A stretch of DNA of 56,132 nt from Epichloe hybrida (lineage: Eukaryota; Ascomycota; Sordariomycetes; Hypocreales; Clavicipitaceae): assembly GCA_019022495.1 (NCBI GenBank), contig JAFEKR010000105.1, forward strand, positions 1 to 56,132, in the 5' to 3' direction. This document shows, one piece after another, positions 1-12,341 of the stretch. Position 1 is the stretch's first letter; each line of letters starts with the position of its first letter. Position numbers and translations under genes: made by a program. The notes beneath the pieces were generated by a model, which ran no database searches, was not told the DNA's origin, and saw nothing but the letters and a program-made list of their open reading frames with translations.

Positions 1-488
1 GTCTGACCATCGACCACACCAAACGCATCACAGCCCACGAAGCCCTCCAGCACCCCTTCGTCGCCGCCCAAACCTCGACCGATGGCGCAGGCGAGAATCT
101 CCTGCCCACCATCAAGAAGAACTTCAACGCCCGACGCACCCTCCACGCCGCCATCGACACCGTCCGCGCCATCAACAAGCTCCGCGAAGCACAGCATCTC
201 ATGGACGGCGCCCGCTCCAAAGAGCCAGACCGAGGCGTCGGTAACCTTGGTTCCCAAGGCAATGGTGCCGCGCGGAAAGGCGACAGCGGCATCTGCTTTG
301 GTAAAGAAGACAGCGGCTACGGCACACAGCACGATACAGACGTCCCCATGCGTGATGCCAATGCCACTGCCACTGCCACTGCCGCTGCCGCTGCCACCAG
401 CGTTCCCCCATCCCTACAACCCGGCCATCCATCAAACAAGATTATTCAAACGAGCAAAGGATTATGGAGTGCCTCCCCAAAGGGATAG
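1..488 (+). CDS. Ca2+/calmodulin-dependent protein kinase, C-terminal part (5' truncated by window)
   Basis: The reading frame is open from the first full codon at position 3 to a TAG at 486-488, giving about 161 residues. The first residues (TIDHTKRITAHEALQHPFV) match the last subdomain of a Ser/Thr kinase fold, with the conserved Arg and the HPF motif. A basic segment follows (LLPTIKKNFNARRTLHAAI and the next 12 residues), which is the usual autoinhibitory and calmodulin-binding helix of fungal CaMK I/II-type kinases. The tail is low complexity, rich in Gly/Ser and then an Ala/Thr run near residues 120-135. The catalytic lysine, the DFG loop and the start lie outside the window, so the exact paralogue cannot be named. 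The family phosphorylates targets in response to Ca2+-calmodulin in the cytosol. The gene converges on AUR1. Confidence 0.85.
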   Translation, partial: LTIDHTKRITAHEALQHPFVAAQTSTDGAGENLLPTIKKNFNARRTLHAAIDTVRAINKLREAQHLMDGARSKEPDRGVGNLGSQGNGAARKGDSGICFGKEDSGYGTQHDTDVPMRDANATATATAAAAATSVPPSLQPGHPSNKIIQTSKGLWSASPKG

Positions 489-2184
489 GCTCGACTTTTG
501 CCCGTTTCCCTCTTTTTTTTTCCCTCCCACCTCGGGCAATAGCAAACAGCGTTTGATACAGCTCGTCATGGCTATAACACTCCATCCACCACACCCCGAG
601 CGAGATTTTCTCGGCCGCCCTCGCCCCTCAAACTCTGGTAGTTTTGCCTCCTGCCAAGGCATAGGTACATAGCGCAGATGATGATTCCACTTTGCATCTA
701 CAACACAGCGAGAACCAAAGTCTGCAGTTCGTAGGAATGATTGTCAGGGCGAAACAAGCATCCTGCCAAGTTTCCCCCCAGTCAACAAGGTGGACGAAGC
801 GTTGTCGGAAATGACACCCGATCCTTTCTATATTCTAGTCCACGAATAACGAAGAATTAGTTGCCGTGCCAATTTTCCTCCTCACCCTCCCGTGAATGTA
901 TGCGCATCTTGACAACGTACCCATGGGCCATGCACAACTTGAATCAGGTACATGCCCCTTTCCAAGAATACTCTTTGCAAGTCGTCGCGCGGAGTCGCTG
1001 CGTCATAGTGACGGGCAGCCTGTTCCGTGCAGAATCAACTTTTGTAACAGCTACGTCGGATGGCCCGTTGGAAGACGCGTCAACTTAGATGTTCAAGGAC
1101 ATACTCTTTCAAAGTATCCGTCGGGCTAGGTATACCAAGCTAGATAGCTGGCCATATCGGCACGAAAGAATACTCTAGTTCAACTATGCATGGGAATCGC
1201 CGAGAGGGAAAACTCATGAAAACCCCCGCTGGAGGAAAAACCAACAGGGTATTTATAATGGCGACCTGGGCGACAATCAGGGAAAATACATCTAGTGTGG
1301 ATTATGGAAAAGTCGTAGATGAAAATGGCTGCGAGTCCAACCGCAACTGGACATAGAGAAACCATGGCCGAATCGAAAAAAAAGTAAGCTGGTTTCAAAC
1401 TTTTTTTGGGTGGGGGGGTTTGCGATCCCTTTCTAATTCTAGTTTCTAGCGAGTGGCATCTTTGGTATTTTACCTTCCCGAGGTTCTGCCCATGTCGTCT
1501 CCCAAGACAAGTCCCTCCTCCTCAACCTTCACTCAGCAGTCGCACATAACCACAAGCCGCCATCTCGAAACGAATTCCGTCTGGCCCGCGAGGCCATCCA
1601 TGGGACTCTCACCTGTCCCGTCTGTCCAAACCATGAGCGCCTTTTCCGTCCTCTGACAGGCTCTCTAGCGAGCGTATCGGTGCATGTCAAACCTTTCCCC
1701 CCAGACTCATATATGCACATATTACCTGTTATGTATACATTACGTACTCTATCATTGCGCAGCCATTCAATGGCTTAATATATGCAGTACGTTGGTTCGA
1801 GCTTTCACTCCCCCGTGACCTTCTCCCCCTTAGTTCAGCTTCAAATTATGAATCGACCGATGGAACCGGCGACCGTCACGCAATCGGAGGTGAAAGCAAG
1901 AATCCTGAACTAGAAAACACCACGTTGCGCCAAATCGCTGTGCCGATGAATGCCAAAGATGTTTGTGGAAAAAAAAAAAAAGAGGTTGGTTCGAAGATTA
2001 ATGTTTTGAGGTGGAATTGTTGGTATGCCGAGTCATTAGTAGGAGTCGTCAATAAGAGTTCTGCATAGATAGGGCCATGACGAGTGTAGTGAGCCATTCG
2101 TTGAATAGTCGCGGCAAGCATGTTGCTACAACGGGGGGAAGCACTTTGGTCGCTGTTGAATGCCCTTGATGTTGTTGGGAGTTG
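489..2184. other. intergenic region between convergent genes
   Basis: This 1.7-kb stretch separates the kinase stop from the AUR1 stop and should contain both 3' UTRs. The open frames in it are short, overlapping and without recognisable domains. It has T-rich and A-rich runs (about 511-522 and 1969-1982). I see no RNA gene or repeat. Confidence 0.6.
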
Positions 2185-3583
2185 TTATTGCTGTCGGACA
2201 ACCACGACCTCGCTCAACTCAACATCTCTTAGCGGCGCCTGGCCGTCCCACAGTTGGCCATTGCTTGTCATATCCATAACCATCATGCCCGGGACTGCGT
2301 CCTCAGATATGGTAGGACTCAGAGTACCACTGCTGGAGCTGCAGCTGGAGCTGCTTCCCAGAGTCCAGCCATCACTGGAGTTTTCCCGGCCATGTTCCAG
2401 CAGACCAAGGCTGAAATATTGGTCACCGTACTCCTCGTCAGCAACGCGGTGGCGGTCTCCGACTTGGACATATTCGTAGTCCCATCGAGTAATCTTGTCG
2501 GCTTGACGCCGAGGGAGATAACGGGCGCGGGCCGAGTAGAAAAATCCAGCAGCAATAAGACCGCCACCGACCAGATCGATGGCATAGTGATGGCTGAGGT
2601 ACATGGTTGACCACCAAATCCAGACCACATAGCCAATGAAGAACATTCGGAACTGCGGGAAGCAGTGACTCATGAAGAGTGCTTCAAGAACCGCATATCC
2701 CCCATGAAGAGAAGGAAACGCTCCAAAGGGGAGAGGCGCTGCGGTGAAGTTGCTCGTATATAGGTCGATTCCGAAAATTTTGTCGATACGTTCCAGTCCA
2801 GCGGGCGAGCCCTTCATACCGTATGCAGCCGGTACCAAACCGTTTTGATCCTCATACCAGGGCGGCGTACAAGGGAAAACCAGCTGAATGGTTACTCCGA
2901 GAATGCTCATCCAGCCAAACGTGCGAGCGAAGACTGGTGCCGTGCCCGGGGCAGCAAAGATGAACATGAGCAAGGAGCACACGGCAGGCGCTCCAAAGTG
3001 AATGATGCCGTATGGCAGCCAAGCAAGAATGTCGAGGATGGCGTGTTTGTGCGCAGAAAGAATGTTGGACAGGTTGGCGCCGTATAGAACGTTCTCAAGG
3101 GCAGGCAAAACACGGACCCAGATATGGGGTCTGTACTCGTAGGGAATAAAACTGTATAGCAAATCATGTTAGATCTTGGCTCGTCACCGGGGCGGCGGGG
3201 CAACGGACAATGCGGCACACAAAAACAAAATGTTGCGGTCAACGCAGCAGCGGAAGCAGGAGGAAGTACGTACCGACTGCAGAAGAAGTAGACGAGCCAG
3301 ACCCATATGGTCACGGATGGCATAAAGAATTGTCGGGTTGCAGGCATGAGTAGTATCCAAGAAGCAGCGAGCAGTGCGAAAAATTTGAGCGCAGGGGCGG
3401 GTGGCGCGATCCACAAAGAGAAGAGTGTCAGGCCAGCGAGGAAGACATATTGTAAATCTGACGGCTTCCACTTGCGCTTCTGAAGATCCCGCAGGCCATC
3501 CGAAATGTTGAAGGAAGTTCGGAGAGTCGTGACGCTCCCGGCACTATGACTGTGGCATAAACGCGATGGTGGAAGCGGTCCAT
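2185..3583 (-). CDS. aur1: inositol phosphorylceramide synthase catalytic subunit (AUR1), two exons, possible frameshift near the start
   Basis: AUR1 transfers phosphoinositol from phosphatidylinositol to ceramide in the Golgi and is the aureobasidin A target. Exon 2 (3151-2185) encodes the PAP2-like core. FGAFPSLHGG (His codon 2706-2704) and YLSHHYAIDLVGG supply the His/His/Asp catalytic residues, and PCTPPWY, MKGSPAGL and several hydrophobic membrane segments also fit the family. Exon 1 ends at 3274 and carries SFNISDGLRDLQ, LWIAPPAPALKF and PATRQFFMPS. The intron is 3152-3273 (GTACGT...ATACAG) and joins CSR to FIPYEYRPH. The Ser-rich C-terminus is variable in the family. No ATG lies in frame upstream of SFNISDG. 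The ATG at 3583 opens a family-like start (MDRFHHRVYATVIVP) in another frame, out by one base near 3533-3541. With one base restored the protein would be about 425 aa; yeast Aur1 is 401. Identity is sure, the 5' end is not. Confidence 0.9.
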
Positions 3584-6500
3584 AGTGATGGCAGAACCGG
3601 CTTTCCCGGAGCGGAGCCGGGAAGATCCTTCATGATAGGGATATCGACGGAGCGGAAGCCACGATTGCGACTTTTATGGGAGAAACGAGTCGTTGTTGAG
3701 TCGTCGGGGACTCGACGAGACCTTGACAGCGCGTGCGGCTGATGATGAGACGGGGCGCACGACGCGAGGATGAGGGCGTTGGGTGGCAGCGAGCCTCGTC
3801 GAGGATGAAACCAAATATCTGAAAGAAAATAAAATACCCAAAGTCTATCTCATAATCCAAAGCTGGGCGAGAACCGAGGCTTCCGAGTTGATTCGAGACG
3901 CGAGCAAACGTCGACGACAAGGCAGATCTCGGCACGTGCCAGTTTGTCGTATTTTGTCGTCGTAATCGTCGGGGGGACGGGGACGTAGACGGTTGACGGC
4001 GACTCGAGGCACGTGTGAGTGGGCAGAGGAAGACGGGGGAGAAAGGAAGGTCGAGGGTGGGAAAGACACGGAGGGGAAAGGAGGGTTTGTAGGAGAAGGT
4101 GACGAGGAGCGGACGGACGATGTGCCAATTGACGAGGGAACGCAGGCAAGAGGAATGGGAGGCGGCGGAAAGGCGGCGGACAGGCGGACAGGCGGACAGG
4201 CTGACCAAGAACGGGGCTGACAGGCTAACAGGCTCTAATACTGGGCGGGTCAGGTCAGGAGGCACGACAGGTCCGGGGGGGGGGAGATGGGGGAGGGTTA
4301 TGGGAAGTTTGCACGGAGTTAGGGGGAGTAAATGGGCGCTGGAGATGGAGATGGGAGACGGCGCGGATGGGAACTTGTGCAATTGAGCCCCGGGCACGGG
4401 GTTTTGCTGCCTTTCCGGCTTCGCAATTACAGCACCACCTGCGCGACCTGCGCGAGAGCGAGAGCGAGAGAGCGAACCGGACGGCAATCCCTGGCTAGCT
4501 TGGGACGGCGGCGGCGAGTGCGGCGGCGAGGACGACGCTACCGATGCCATGGGCCCATGGGCCATGGCACATTCAAAGTCTGCAAGTCTGCAAGTCTGCA
4601 GTGGCTTCAACATCCCACATGAGTGGCTCATGTTGAACTTGACTTTAGGCGCAGCCCCAAAGTCTGTGACGACACAAGCATTCGTCAATTTCTCCACATG
4701 TCAAGTGTCAAGCACTGAGGCTCGCGAGTTCGCAAGATGGCACTACTTGAAATGTGAGAGCTTCTGCACTTTGACCATGCGATGCGGAAGCAGCGGCATG
4801 CGTTCCCGTTCCCGGTACCTCGAGCATAAGTACCCTGCCTGCCACTTCCCTTTTCCCCCTCGAGGTCACGGGAAATTAGGTGTGAGACAGGGAACAAATG
4901 TCCGCTGAGTGGCAGGGCCGTGGCTGGAAATTGCAGTGGACTACGCAAGGCAAGGTGCCACAAAGCGCCCAGGTCGCCAGGTCGCCAGGTCGCCAGGTTG
5001 CCAGGTTGCCAGGCTGACAGGCTGACAGGTGCTGACAGGCGCTGACAGGCGCTGCCAGGCTGCACTGGAGTGAGCAGGGGGCTTACGGCTAGTCTGTGGT
5101 GATGGGTCGCTTGGCAAGAGCGACATGGTTGATGGATGTGCGACCATTCGAAATTATCGATTCCGATTATTTGCCAGGTGGCGGCGAATCCAGAACAAAG
5201 CTGCACAAGATCACAAGATCTTGTTCAGCTGCGCGCAGGCAACAAGTATACATGTACCGCCGCGATTCAGTGTGAATTGCTGCAATTGGTGTGGTGCTTG
5301 CCACGTTTGGCAGCTGTCGGCTGTTGCTGACGGTCCGTCATTGCAAGTGCGCGGACTAGAACGGGCGCCAGCCTGGCATTGTGTCGTGTCACGGACTCAC
5401 GGTACAGGTACAAATTGAACCTGCAGCTACGGATTACTCCATCAACAACAAAGAATCAATCAATGCCTTGAAGCCGTTGCAGACGCTCCTCCACTTTGTC
5501 ATGCAGCAAAGCATCATGCACTCATTGATTGGCTGGCCATTAACGAGACGATGAATCCGCAACGAGTTGGCACCTACATGTACATGTAGTCATTTTCCCT
5601 TGTGCTTTGTACCGAGTACATTACGTCAATACGTACAATGTATGTCGGCCGAGTGGCACTGGGTTCTCCGTTTGACGAAACCCTTCGCAGCCCGGACACC
5701 ATCAATGCTCCGTGGCCCGCCTAGCAGCACTTGTTGCGTCGATCATGTATGTATCGTTGACAATCCGTGCCGGACGTCAAATGCATAGAAATGTGATAAT
5801 CTATGAGAGAAGCGGCCGGACGAGGATGCGTCACGTGGCGATACAAGTCGCTCAACTTGGTCTTATTTTTCATTATTCATTGCTCATTTTCGTTTCTGTA
5901 TTGTCACAGAGCAAGAAGCCCCCATCCGACGGTGATTGATTATCACGATGGTGAAATTCTCGTGTCTTTCGACAGGTTGGTTGGTCAAGTACACGACTAG
6001 TAAGTCGAAACCGAGGAATGCGAACTGTTACCTATTACCTGCTGCTGCTCACGCACAACATGTTGAACAGCTGTTTCTGGTGTGTGTGGCCGCAAATCCG
6101 AGCCATCCGACCTCGTTACGCTAAATACATCAAGTTAGGTGCATGACACGGCGAGTGCTTGGCGAAACAGTCCCCAGACAGGGCACCACTTACTCCGTAC
6201 CGTCGTGTCAGGAGTCAGGACTCACTTTGCCTAGAGATGGTTGGGAACAGGACGAATTTAGTACCAAGACCGACCACGTGCGATGCTTGAGGCGTCGGAA
6301 TTGATATACTGTCGCTGTAGCAAGGAAAACAGCCACTAAACAGGAAACCCCTCGCACTCGCACGCGCGGAAAGCGGAAATTGTACCGCATCTCTGGCCAT
6401 CTTGAACATGACTGACGGCGTTTCGCGCATGAGCGGTTCAAGCGCGCTACGTGTGAGCGAAAGCGCGAAACACCCACCAGGAGGTCATCTAGATGCATCC

Positions 6501-8130
6501 ACCAACCAAAGGCTGCTCGTCAGATAGTTCGTGCAACAGCTGCGGAGCATTCTCGCCGCATTCTTCGAGTTGAGAGAAGTTGAGAGAGGGAGCCTTGTCT
6601 ACCCCGTATTATGAAGAAGTGTCGGCTCCCCCAATCTCACCCACCACTGCCAGTCTGCCACCAGCAGCCTGGCTACCTTGGCCCGTAAGACATCTATCTC
6701 ATCTGCAGGTCTCGCCCTCGGGCCCTGACCTTGTCGCGAGGCTTGCCATTAGATGAACGGCGCCGATCCATCTAATTTACGTGCCGACAAGGTTCCACGT
6801 TCTGCTCGAGTAAATCGGGCTCCTCGGCACGAGGCTCTCTGATTCTGCAGCGCGAGCTGTTGCATCGGACAAGAAAATCCGGCCCAGGGTAATTTCCCAG
6901 AGCGAGGAGGCTGGGATTCTCTGGGGGTCTGGGCGTCGGCGGAAGGCCTCCGGCGCCTGATGTTTTCATGTTTTCGTCTCAGCTATCATTAACTCCGTAA
7001 TCTGAGTGAAAGCAGCGAGCGTGACGAGTGACGATGACCAAGAATAGCACTGTTACTAGCCACGACTCACTTGCTCAGGGGCAGGCAACTTGTCATTCCA
7101 GCATCGCACTGTCCTTGTCATCGGTGGCACTTGCTTGGCAAAAAAGAAGGGGATGACGACATGGCAACAGCCAACAGCCTGAGTGCAGATGCACGCACTG
7201 GGCTGGTGGTCCCTTCCAGCAGTAACACACACACTGTGAGAAGTGGGGGCAGCCTCTTGTCAACCAAGACCTGCCTGCTGGCCCAAGTCGGTCCAAGTCT
7301 TGGGTTGGCAGCAGGGGAGAAGGCATCCGAGGTACCGGGTACATCGGAGCTGCGTACATGAATCTCCCATCCCCGGGCACGGATATGGCCTCGTCACAGA
7401 CACCAGCAGCGACAAAGTCAGTGCTAGATAATAATTCCGCTTCTCACCCGGCATCTGCCAAAAGCAAACCCGCATCATGCCGGAAGCGTGCGGGTGTATT
7501 CCTTTCCAATCGACGTCATTCCGACTTTCAAAGTCACAAGGCCGTCGACAGAAAAGGGCATTTCCGAACCGACTGTCCACTTTTTTGTCGCGTGATTTTT
7601 TTGTTTTTTTTGTTTTGCCGTAGTCACCGATCCCTCCGATCGGGGACCCAGCCGGCGTTCCCAATTGTTTCTACCTACGCCAATCCACCCGGCCCACGAT
7701 TAGACTTGCGGTGTCACCGTGTCGTGTCGGTGAAGAAATTGTGACTATGACTGGAAGGAAAGAAGAAGATCAAAATCAGAGGACGCCGTCTTCTTGCGTC
7801 TAGTCCCACTGGATCTCCGTACACGTACACCTTTCTACATACATAACCTGTTGGTGTGCCGGCTTTTACTTGGCAGATTTTGTTCGCAGGAGGTGGAGCT
7901 GCATTCAGTAAATTGATTGATTGCATGCGCGCAAATTAGAACAGGCCCGGTGGGCTTGGCGTTTTGCGCCCCCCACCCCTTGAATTTCCGCCCCGCAGCC
8001 TCGTGTGTCTATTTTCCAACGCGCCCCCATTGCACTTGGCCATTGTCCGCCGGGCGGGTCGAGAATCTCCCGACTCCCGATGGTTTTCCCCCGTGATTGA
8101 AAATGATGCATCTTGTTAGACCGCGAAGCT
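3584..8130. other. long region without recognisable genes upstream of AUR1
   Basis: About 4.5 kb of unique, normal-GC DNA. The part nearest AUR1 (3584-4700) is strongly pyrimidine-rich on the AUR1 strand and holds a 355-codon open frame that is low complexity and probably leader or promoter DNA. Perfect palindromes occur at 4547-4560 (ccatgggcccatgg) and 5574-5589 (ctacatgtacatgtag). Short open frames between 5100 and 8100 overlap one another and show no family motif. I see no tRNA. A lineage-specific gene or long non-coding RNA could be hidden here, but the sequence alone does not show one. Confidence 0.5.
4970..5062. repeat. degenerate 9-bp minisatellite (gccaggtcg / gacaggctg units)
   Basis: Ten or so head-to-tail copies of a 9-10-bp unit drift from gccaggtcg through gccaggttg to gacaggctg and gctgacaggc. 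A shorter array of the same motif (gacaggcgg, gacaggct) lies at about 4176-4234. Both are in the AUR1 upstream region. Slippage-prone; no coding role seen. Confidence 0.85.
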
Positions 8131-8149
8131 AGGGTTCAATGTGATCACC

Positions 8150-8873
8150 TCTATTGAGTTGTCCGACCCTGTAAGAGAGTGCAAACTACAGCTTAAATAC
8201 CTAAGTATCTTTACTATAGGTAAGGTACTAATATAGTGCTAAAATATACTATATAGTTAGAAAGATTATAGAAAATAACTAGCTAAGGGTAGACTTTTAT
8301 GTTAGCTAGTTAAGTAGTAAGATTATTATATAGTAAGGATTAATTATACTCTTATAAGTATAATATACCCCCCTAAGGGACTTTATTTAAGGTTTCTTAT
8401 AATAAATCTAAATTAATTAAATTAGTTAAATTAATCTTATAATATTTAAATTAATTCTATAGTATAAAAAGTAATTAATTAGTTATAATCTTATCTAATT
8501 TAAGGTTATTATATAATACTTATTCTTTAAGTTTTTTACTAAGTATACTAGAGGGTAGTTATATAAGCCTTAATATCTTATAAAAGCTTATAAAAGTATT
8601 CCTTATAAAAGGCTTTATAAGGCTATTTATAATTATCTCTTTAGTAATAATCTAGGTAATATTAAAGGTTTCTTTTATAATCTCTTAATAAAGCTAGTAA
8701 TAATAAATATTTATATACTAAAGCTTTATAATAAGCTTAATAAACTTTTCCTTAAGAAATTAAATTATCTATATATTATTATATTTAATTTTAAGTATAT
8801 TATCTCCTAGGTATAGCCTAACCTTTTAATATAATTATCTAAAGGCTATAAGCTCTTTACTATAGTAAGAAAG
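8150..8873. repeat. unclassified RIPped repeat, left host of Gypsy1
   Basis: Extremely AT-rich DNA continuing at 9141-9295 after a solo LTR, and again at 26117-26262 beyond Gypsy1 (the tatgc duplication joins the last two). Together they are about 1 kb of an older repeat into which the LTR elements jumped. No family could be assigned by eye. Confidence 0.5.
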
Positions 8874-9140
8874 TGTTAGGAGCATGGAGGCCAGGGAGCC
8901 ATGGATAGGACAGTTATATAATAAAGCCCTTAGATAAGCCTTAGGTTATATAAATAACTAAGTAGCTACTAGATAGCTATATGTATATAGTAAGGTATTT
9001 AGATAAGGACTACCTATAAGAGATATAGGAGGTTAGAGTTTAAGACATTTATATACTTACCCTTAAGTAGTAGCTTCCTAGCTATAACTAAGAACCTTAG
9101 CCTTTACTCTGTTTATATCTCTCCTACCATAGTTGTGACA
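8874..9140 (+). mobile_element. solo LTR of the Gypsy2 family, TSD gaaag
   Basis: A 267-bp unit begins tgttaggagc and ends gttgtgaca, bounded by gaaag at 8869-8873 and 9141-9145. It is homologous over its whole length to 18812-19078 and, in reverse orientation, to 28771-29037, 43462-43728 and 43931-44197. No internal domain accompanies it, so it is a solo LTR left by LTR-LTR recombination. It is moderately RIPped. Confidence 0.9.
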
Positions 9141-9295
9141 GAAAGCGCTAGAAGCTTTACTTTAGTTAATAAAGTTATTATAGTAGCTTACTTACTTACC
9201 TTAAAAAGTATAGGCTCTCTAAAAAGCTTTATAATATAGCCTTATAAGCTCTTTTATATTATAGTATTATTAGTAAAGAAAGTATTACTATATGC

Positions 9296-9514
9296 TGTAA
9301 GGGCTTGGGCTTTGCCTAAGTATTTTCCGTATAGCAGGAAGGGTAGGGGTAAGTAGGAATAGGTAAGGTAAGGAAAGGGGGGCTTACATAAGGAGCTAAG
9401 AGAGTATAAGGGGTATTACTAGGGATAGCCTTTTCTCCTTTCCCTTCTCTTCCCTAAGTCTCTTAATACTATATTAACGCCCTATTATAGCTACCTAGGG
9501 GCTAGTCTATAATA
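9296..9514 (+). repeat. Gypsy1 5' LTR (219 bp)
   Basis: Starts tgtaagggcttggg and ends tctataata (tataata is a mutated form of the cataaca seen in the 3' copies). It aligns over its full 219 bp with 25704-25922. Its outer (left) end keeps GC-containing motifs such as gggcttgggc while the inner end is more mutated. Confidence 0.92.
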
Positions 9515-12341
9515 ATTAAGAGACTTCCTTTAGTCTAAAAAAAAGGCTACTAAAAGAAATAAAGTAAATAATAATAAACCTAATAGACACGCTTTATTCT
9601 TATAACTAACCTAGCTAGGGGACTTACACCTCCCTATCTAAAGCTATAGTACTACTAGAAGCCTAGAATACCTAGTTTAAGACGCTTTAACTAATGCTAG
9701 CATAGTAAGTAAGGGTAATTAAGAGCTTATAATAATATATACATGCAAACCTAGAATTAGTAGTATAATAAAACTTCCTACTAAATACCCTAATAGACCT
9801 TACTAGAATTAATCTAGATTATGTTTTACTTTAGGGGCTAGCCTTACTATCCCTTATATTATAAATCCGCTATAAACTAATTCCTATAGGTAACCTATAT
9901 AATAGTAATAAGGCTATATTTACTACCTAGAAGTTCCTAATAAAATATAAGTTAGAGGTAAATAAGGACTTTATTAGGTCTAATAAGAACTAATAGGTGT
10001 TTATTTACTAGAACCTATTACCTAAGGTTTAGGCTTAGATTATATTATTCTTTAAGATAAGCTATATAAATAACTATAACCCTATAGCTTTCCTAACTTA
10101 CTTAGAAATACTTTATGTAAATCCTTATAGATAGGAGATAGCTCTTATAAAACTTAACTAGATAGAATAAGGGGTAAGGGAGCTATTTATTATGTTTTTT
10201 ATTTATTTTAAATAGAAACTCTCCTTAGTAAGGGGGACTTATTAGACTAAGAATATTAAGCTAGCTAAGCTTTAATACGCGCTTAATAAGTATATAAGAG
10301 AAATATTTATTAGTAAGGGGATAAGCTAAATAGAATACTATATTATAGTTACTTAGTACTATAGTATTATAGTTAATATTAAATCTTATGCCTTAGAGGA
10401 GAAGTTTTAGAACTAATATAAACCCTAGCTAGGCTAACCTACCCCCTAATAAATAAACTATAATAGTAATACACTTATAATAGGAGTGTATACTATAATA
10501 ACTTAATAAGGTAAGTAAAATAAGCTAGATAAGAAGGATAAAGGCCTAAAGAGAAATATAAATTAACTAAGGGCTAAGTAAGTAACTTAGGTAAAACTAA
10601 CTAAATACTACTAAGAGGGGTGCTGCCTATATTATAGATCTAAGGACTATTATATCTAGGAATATACCTTCCTCCTACCTTACTAACTTAAGGTCTAGAT
10701 TAACTTATATAAGGTAAATATAAAAAGCGTAAATAAGGAGGTTACTATAAACTCCTTAGAAAATAAGTAGCCCTTAAGTAAAGTCTTATATAGGGGTAGA
10801 GGGGCTAGCTAGTAGCTATAGATTTAGATAAGTATAGCTAGTTTATAAATATAGATAGAGATATAAATTAATATATAGACTAACTACCTTTCTTAATCCT
10901 AGTACTCTTTAATATATGTTTTTATATTAATATCTAGATTAATTATAGCTATAATTACCATAGTGCTATTAGTAAATTAGTAGTAAGATAGCTTAGCCTA
11001 GAGCTTATATAATTACTAAAATAAAGGTAGGTGTATACTATAGTAGAAATAGAGAGAAGAGGGAGGTAATAAAGAGAGAAGTCCTTTTCTATTACCTATA
11101 TAGTATAAGCTAGTATTAATATTAATAGGTAGGAGTTATTAGTATACCTATATATTATCCTAGGTCTTACCTAGGATATTATCTTTAGTATGCTATAGCT
11201 AGAGCACTATAATGTTATAATTTATATAGTAAAATAGTAACTAGTAATTAGTGTAGTGGAGGGCCTTTGTGTTTTAGAAGCTACTAAGCGTAGGGGGGAA
11301 GCCCTAGTATAGGGGATTATTAGTTCCTTATATATAGCTAAGGCGCGATAGGTATAAAAGATAAGGGATACTATAATAAGGTTTATAGCTATAAGCCTTA
11401 AAGAAATAATAATAGTGCTATAGATTATAGTGCTTAAAATAAAACTAGATAGCTTTAATATAGCTATATTACTAAGGGAATTAGCAGACTTTATAGATCT
11501 TTTTAATAAGGCTAAAGCTAATAGCCTACCCCCGCATAGGGGTTCCCTTAATTATTATATATGTTTACGTAGGAATCCGGATAAATCTAAACTAACACTC
11601 CTATAGGGTTTACTATATAATATACTAAGGGATTAGTTATTAGAGGTTTGTTACTAGATAATAAATCTAATGGATAAGGGCTAGATTTGTGCTAGCTCCT
11701 TATTAGCTACGGCCCCTGTCCTTCTTATAAAGAAAGCAAATAAGGGATAGTGGTTTTGCGTGGACTATTATATACTTAATAAGATTATAGTATAGGATTA
11801 ATATTTACTCCTATTAATTAAGGAGATACTACGCTCCCTCTCCTAGGCGTATTAGTTTATAAAGGTAAGTATTTATATAGTATTTTATAAACTATAGATA
11901 GCTAAGGGTAAGGAGTACCTTACTACCTTTTGCACTAGGTTTAGACTATTTAAATAGTTAGTTTATCTATTTAGCCTAGTAAGTATACTAGTAACCTTCT
12001 AATAGTATATTAATAAATCCTTAGGGGATGCGTTAGGGGACTTTATAATGGCTTACCTTAATAATATTCTAGTCTACTCTAGGGGATTAAGGAAGGACTA
12101 TATAGTAAAGGTATAATTAATATTAGGACGCTTACGTTCTATAGGACTATACCTTAATATTAATAAGTTTATATTTGCTGTTAAAGAGGTCTAATACCTA
12201 GGATATATTATTATAGCAGAACACTTAATTTATCCTAATTCTATAAAGGTAGTAGCTATAAGGGAATAGGTAGCACCTATAAAGCTATAGGGGGTCTAAA
12301 GCTTCTTAGGGTTTATAAACTTCTATTATAACTTTATTAGT

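Noticed and set aside
3630..4697. 355-codon open frame on the minus strand upstream of AUR1
   Set aside because: Composition is pyrimidine-rich low complexity (Ser/Pro/Leu/Arg), there is no domain, and it sits in the AUR1 leader/promoter region.
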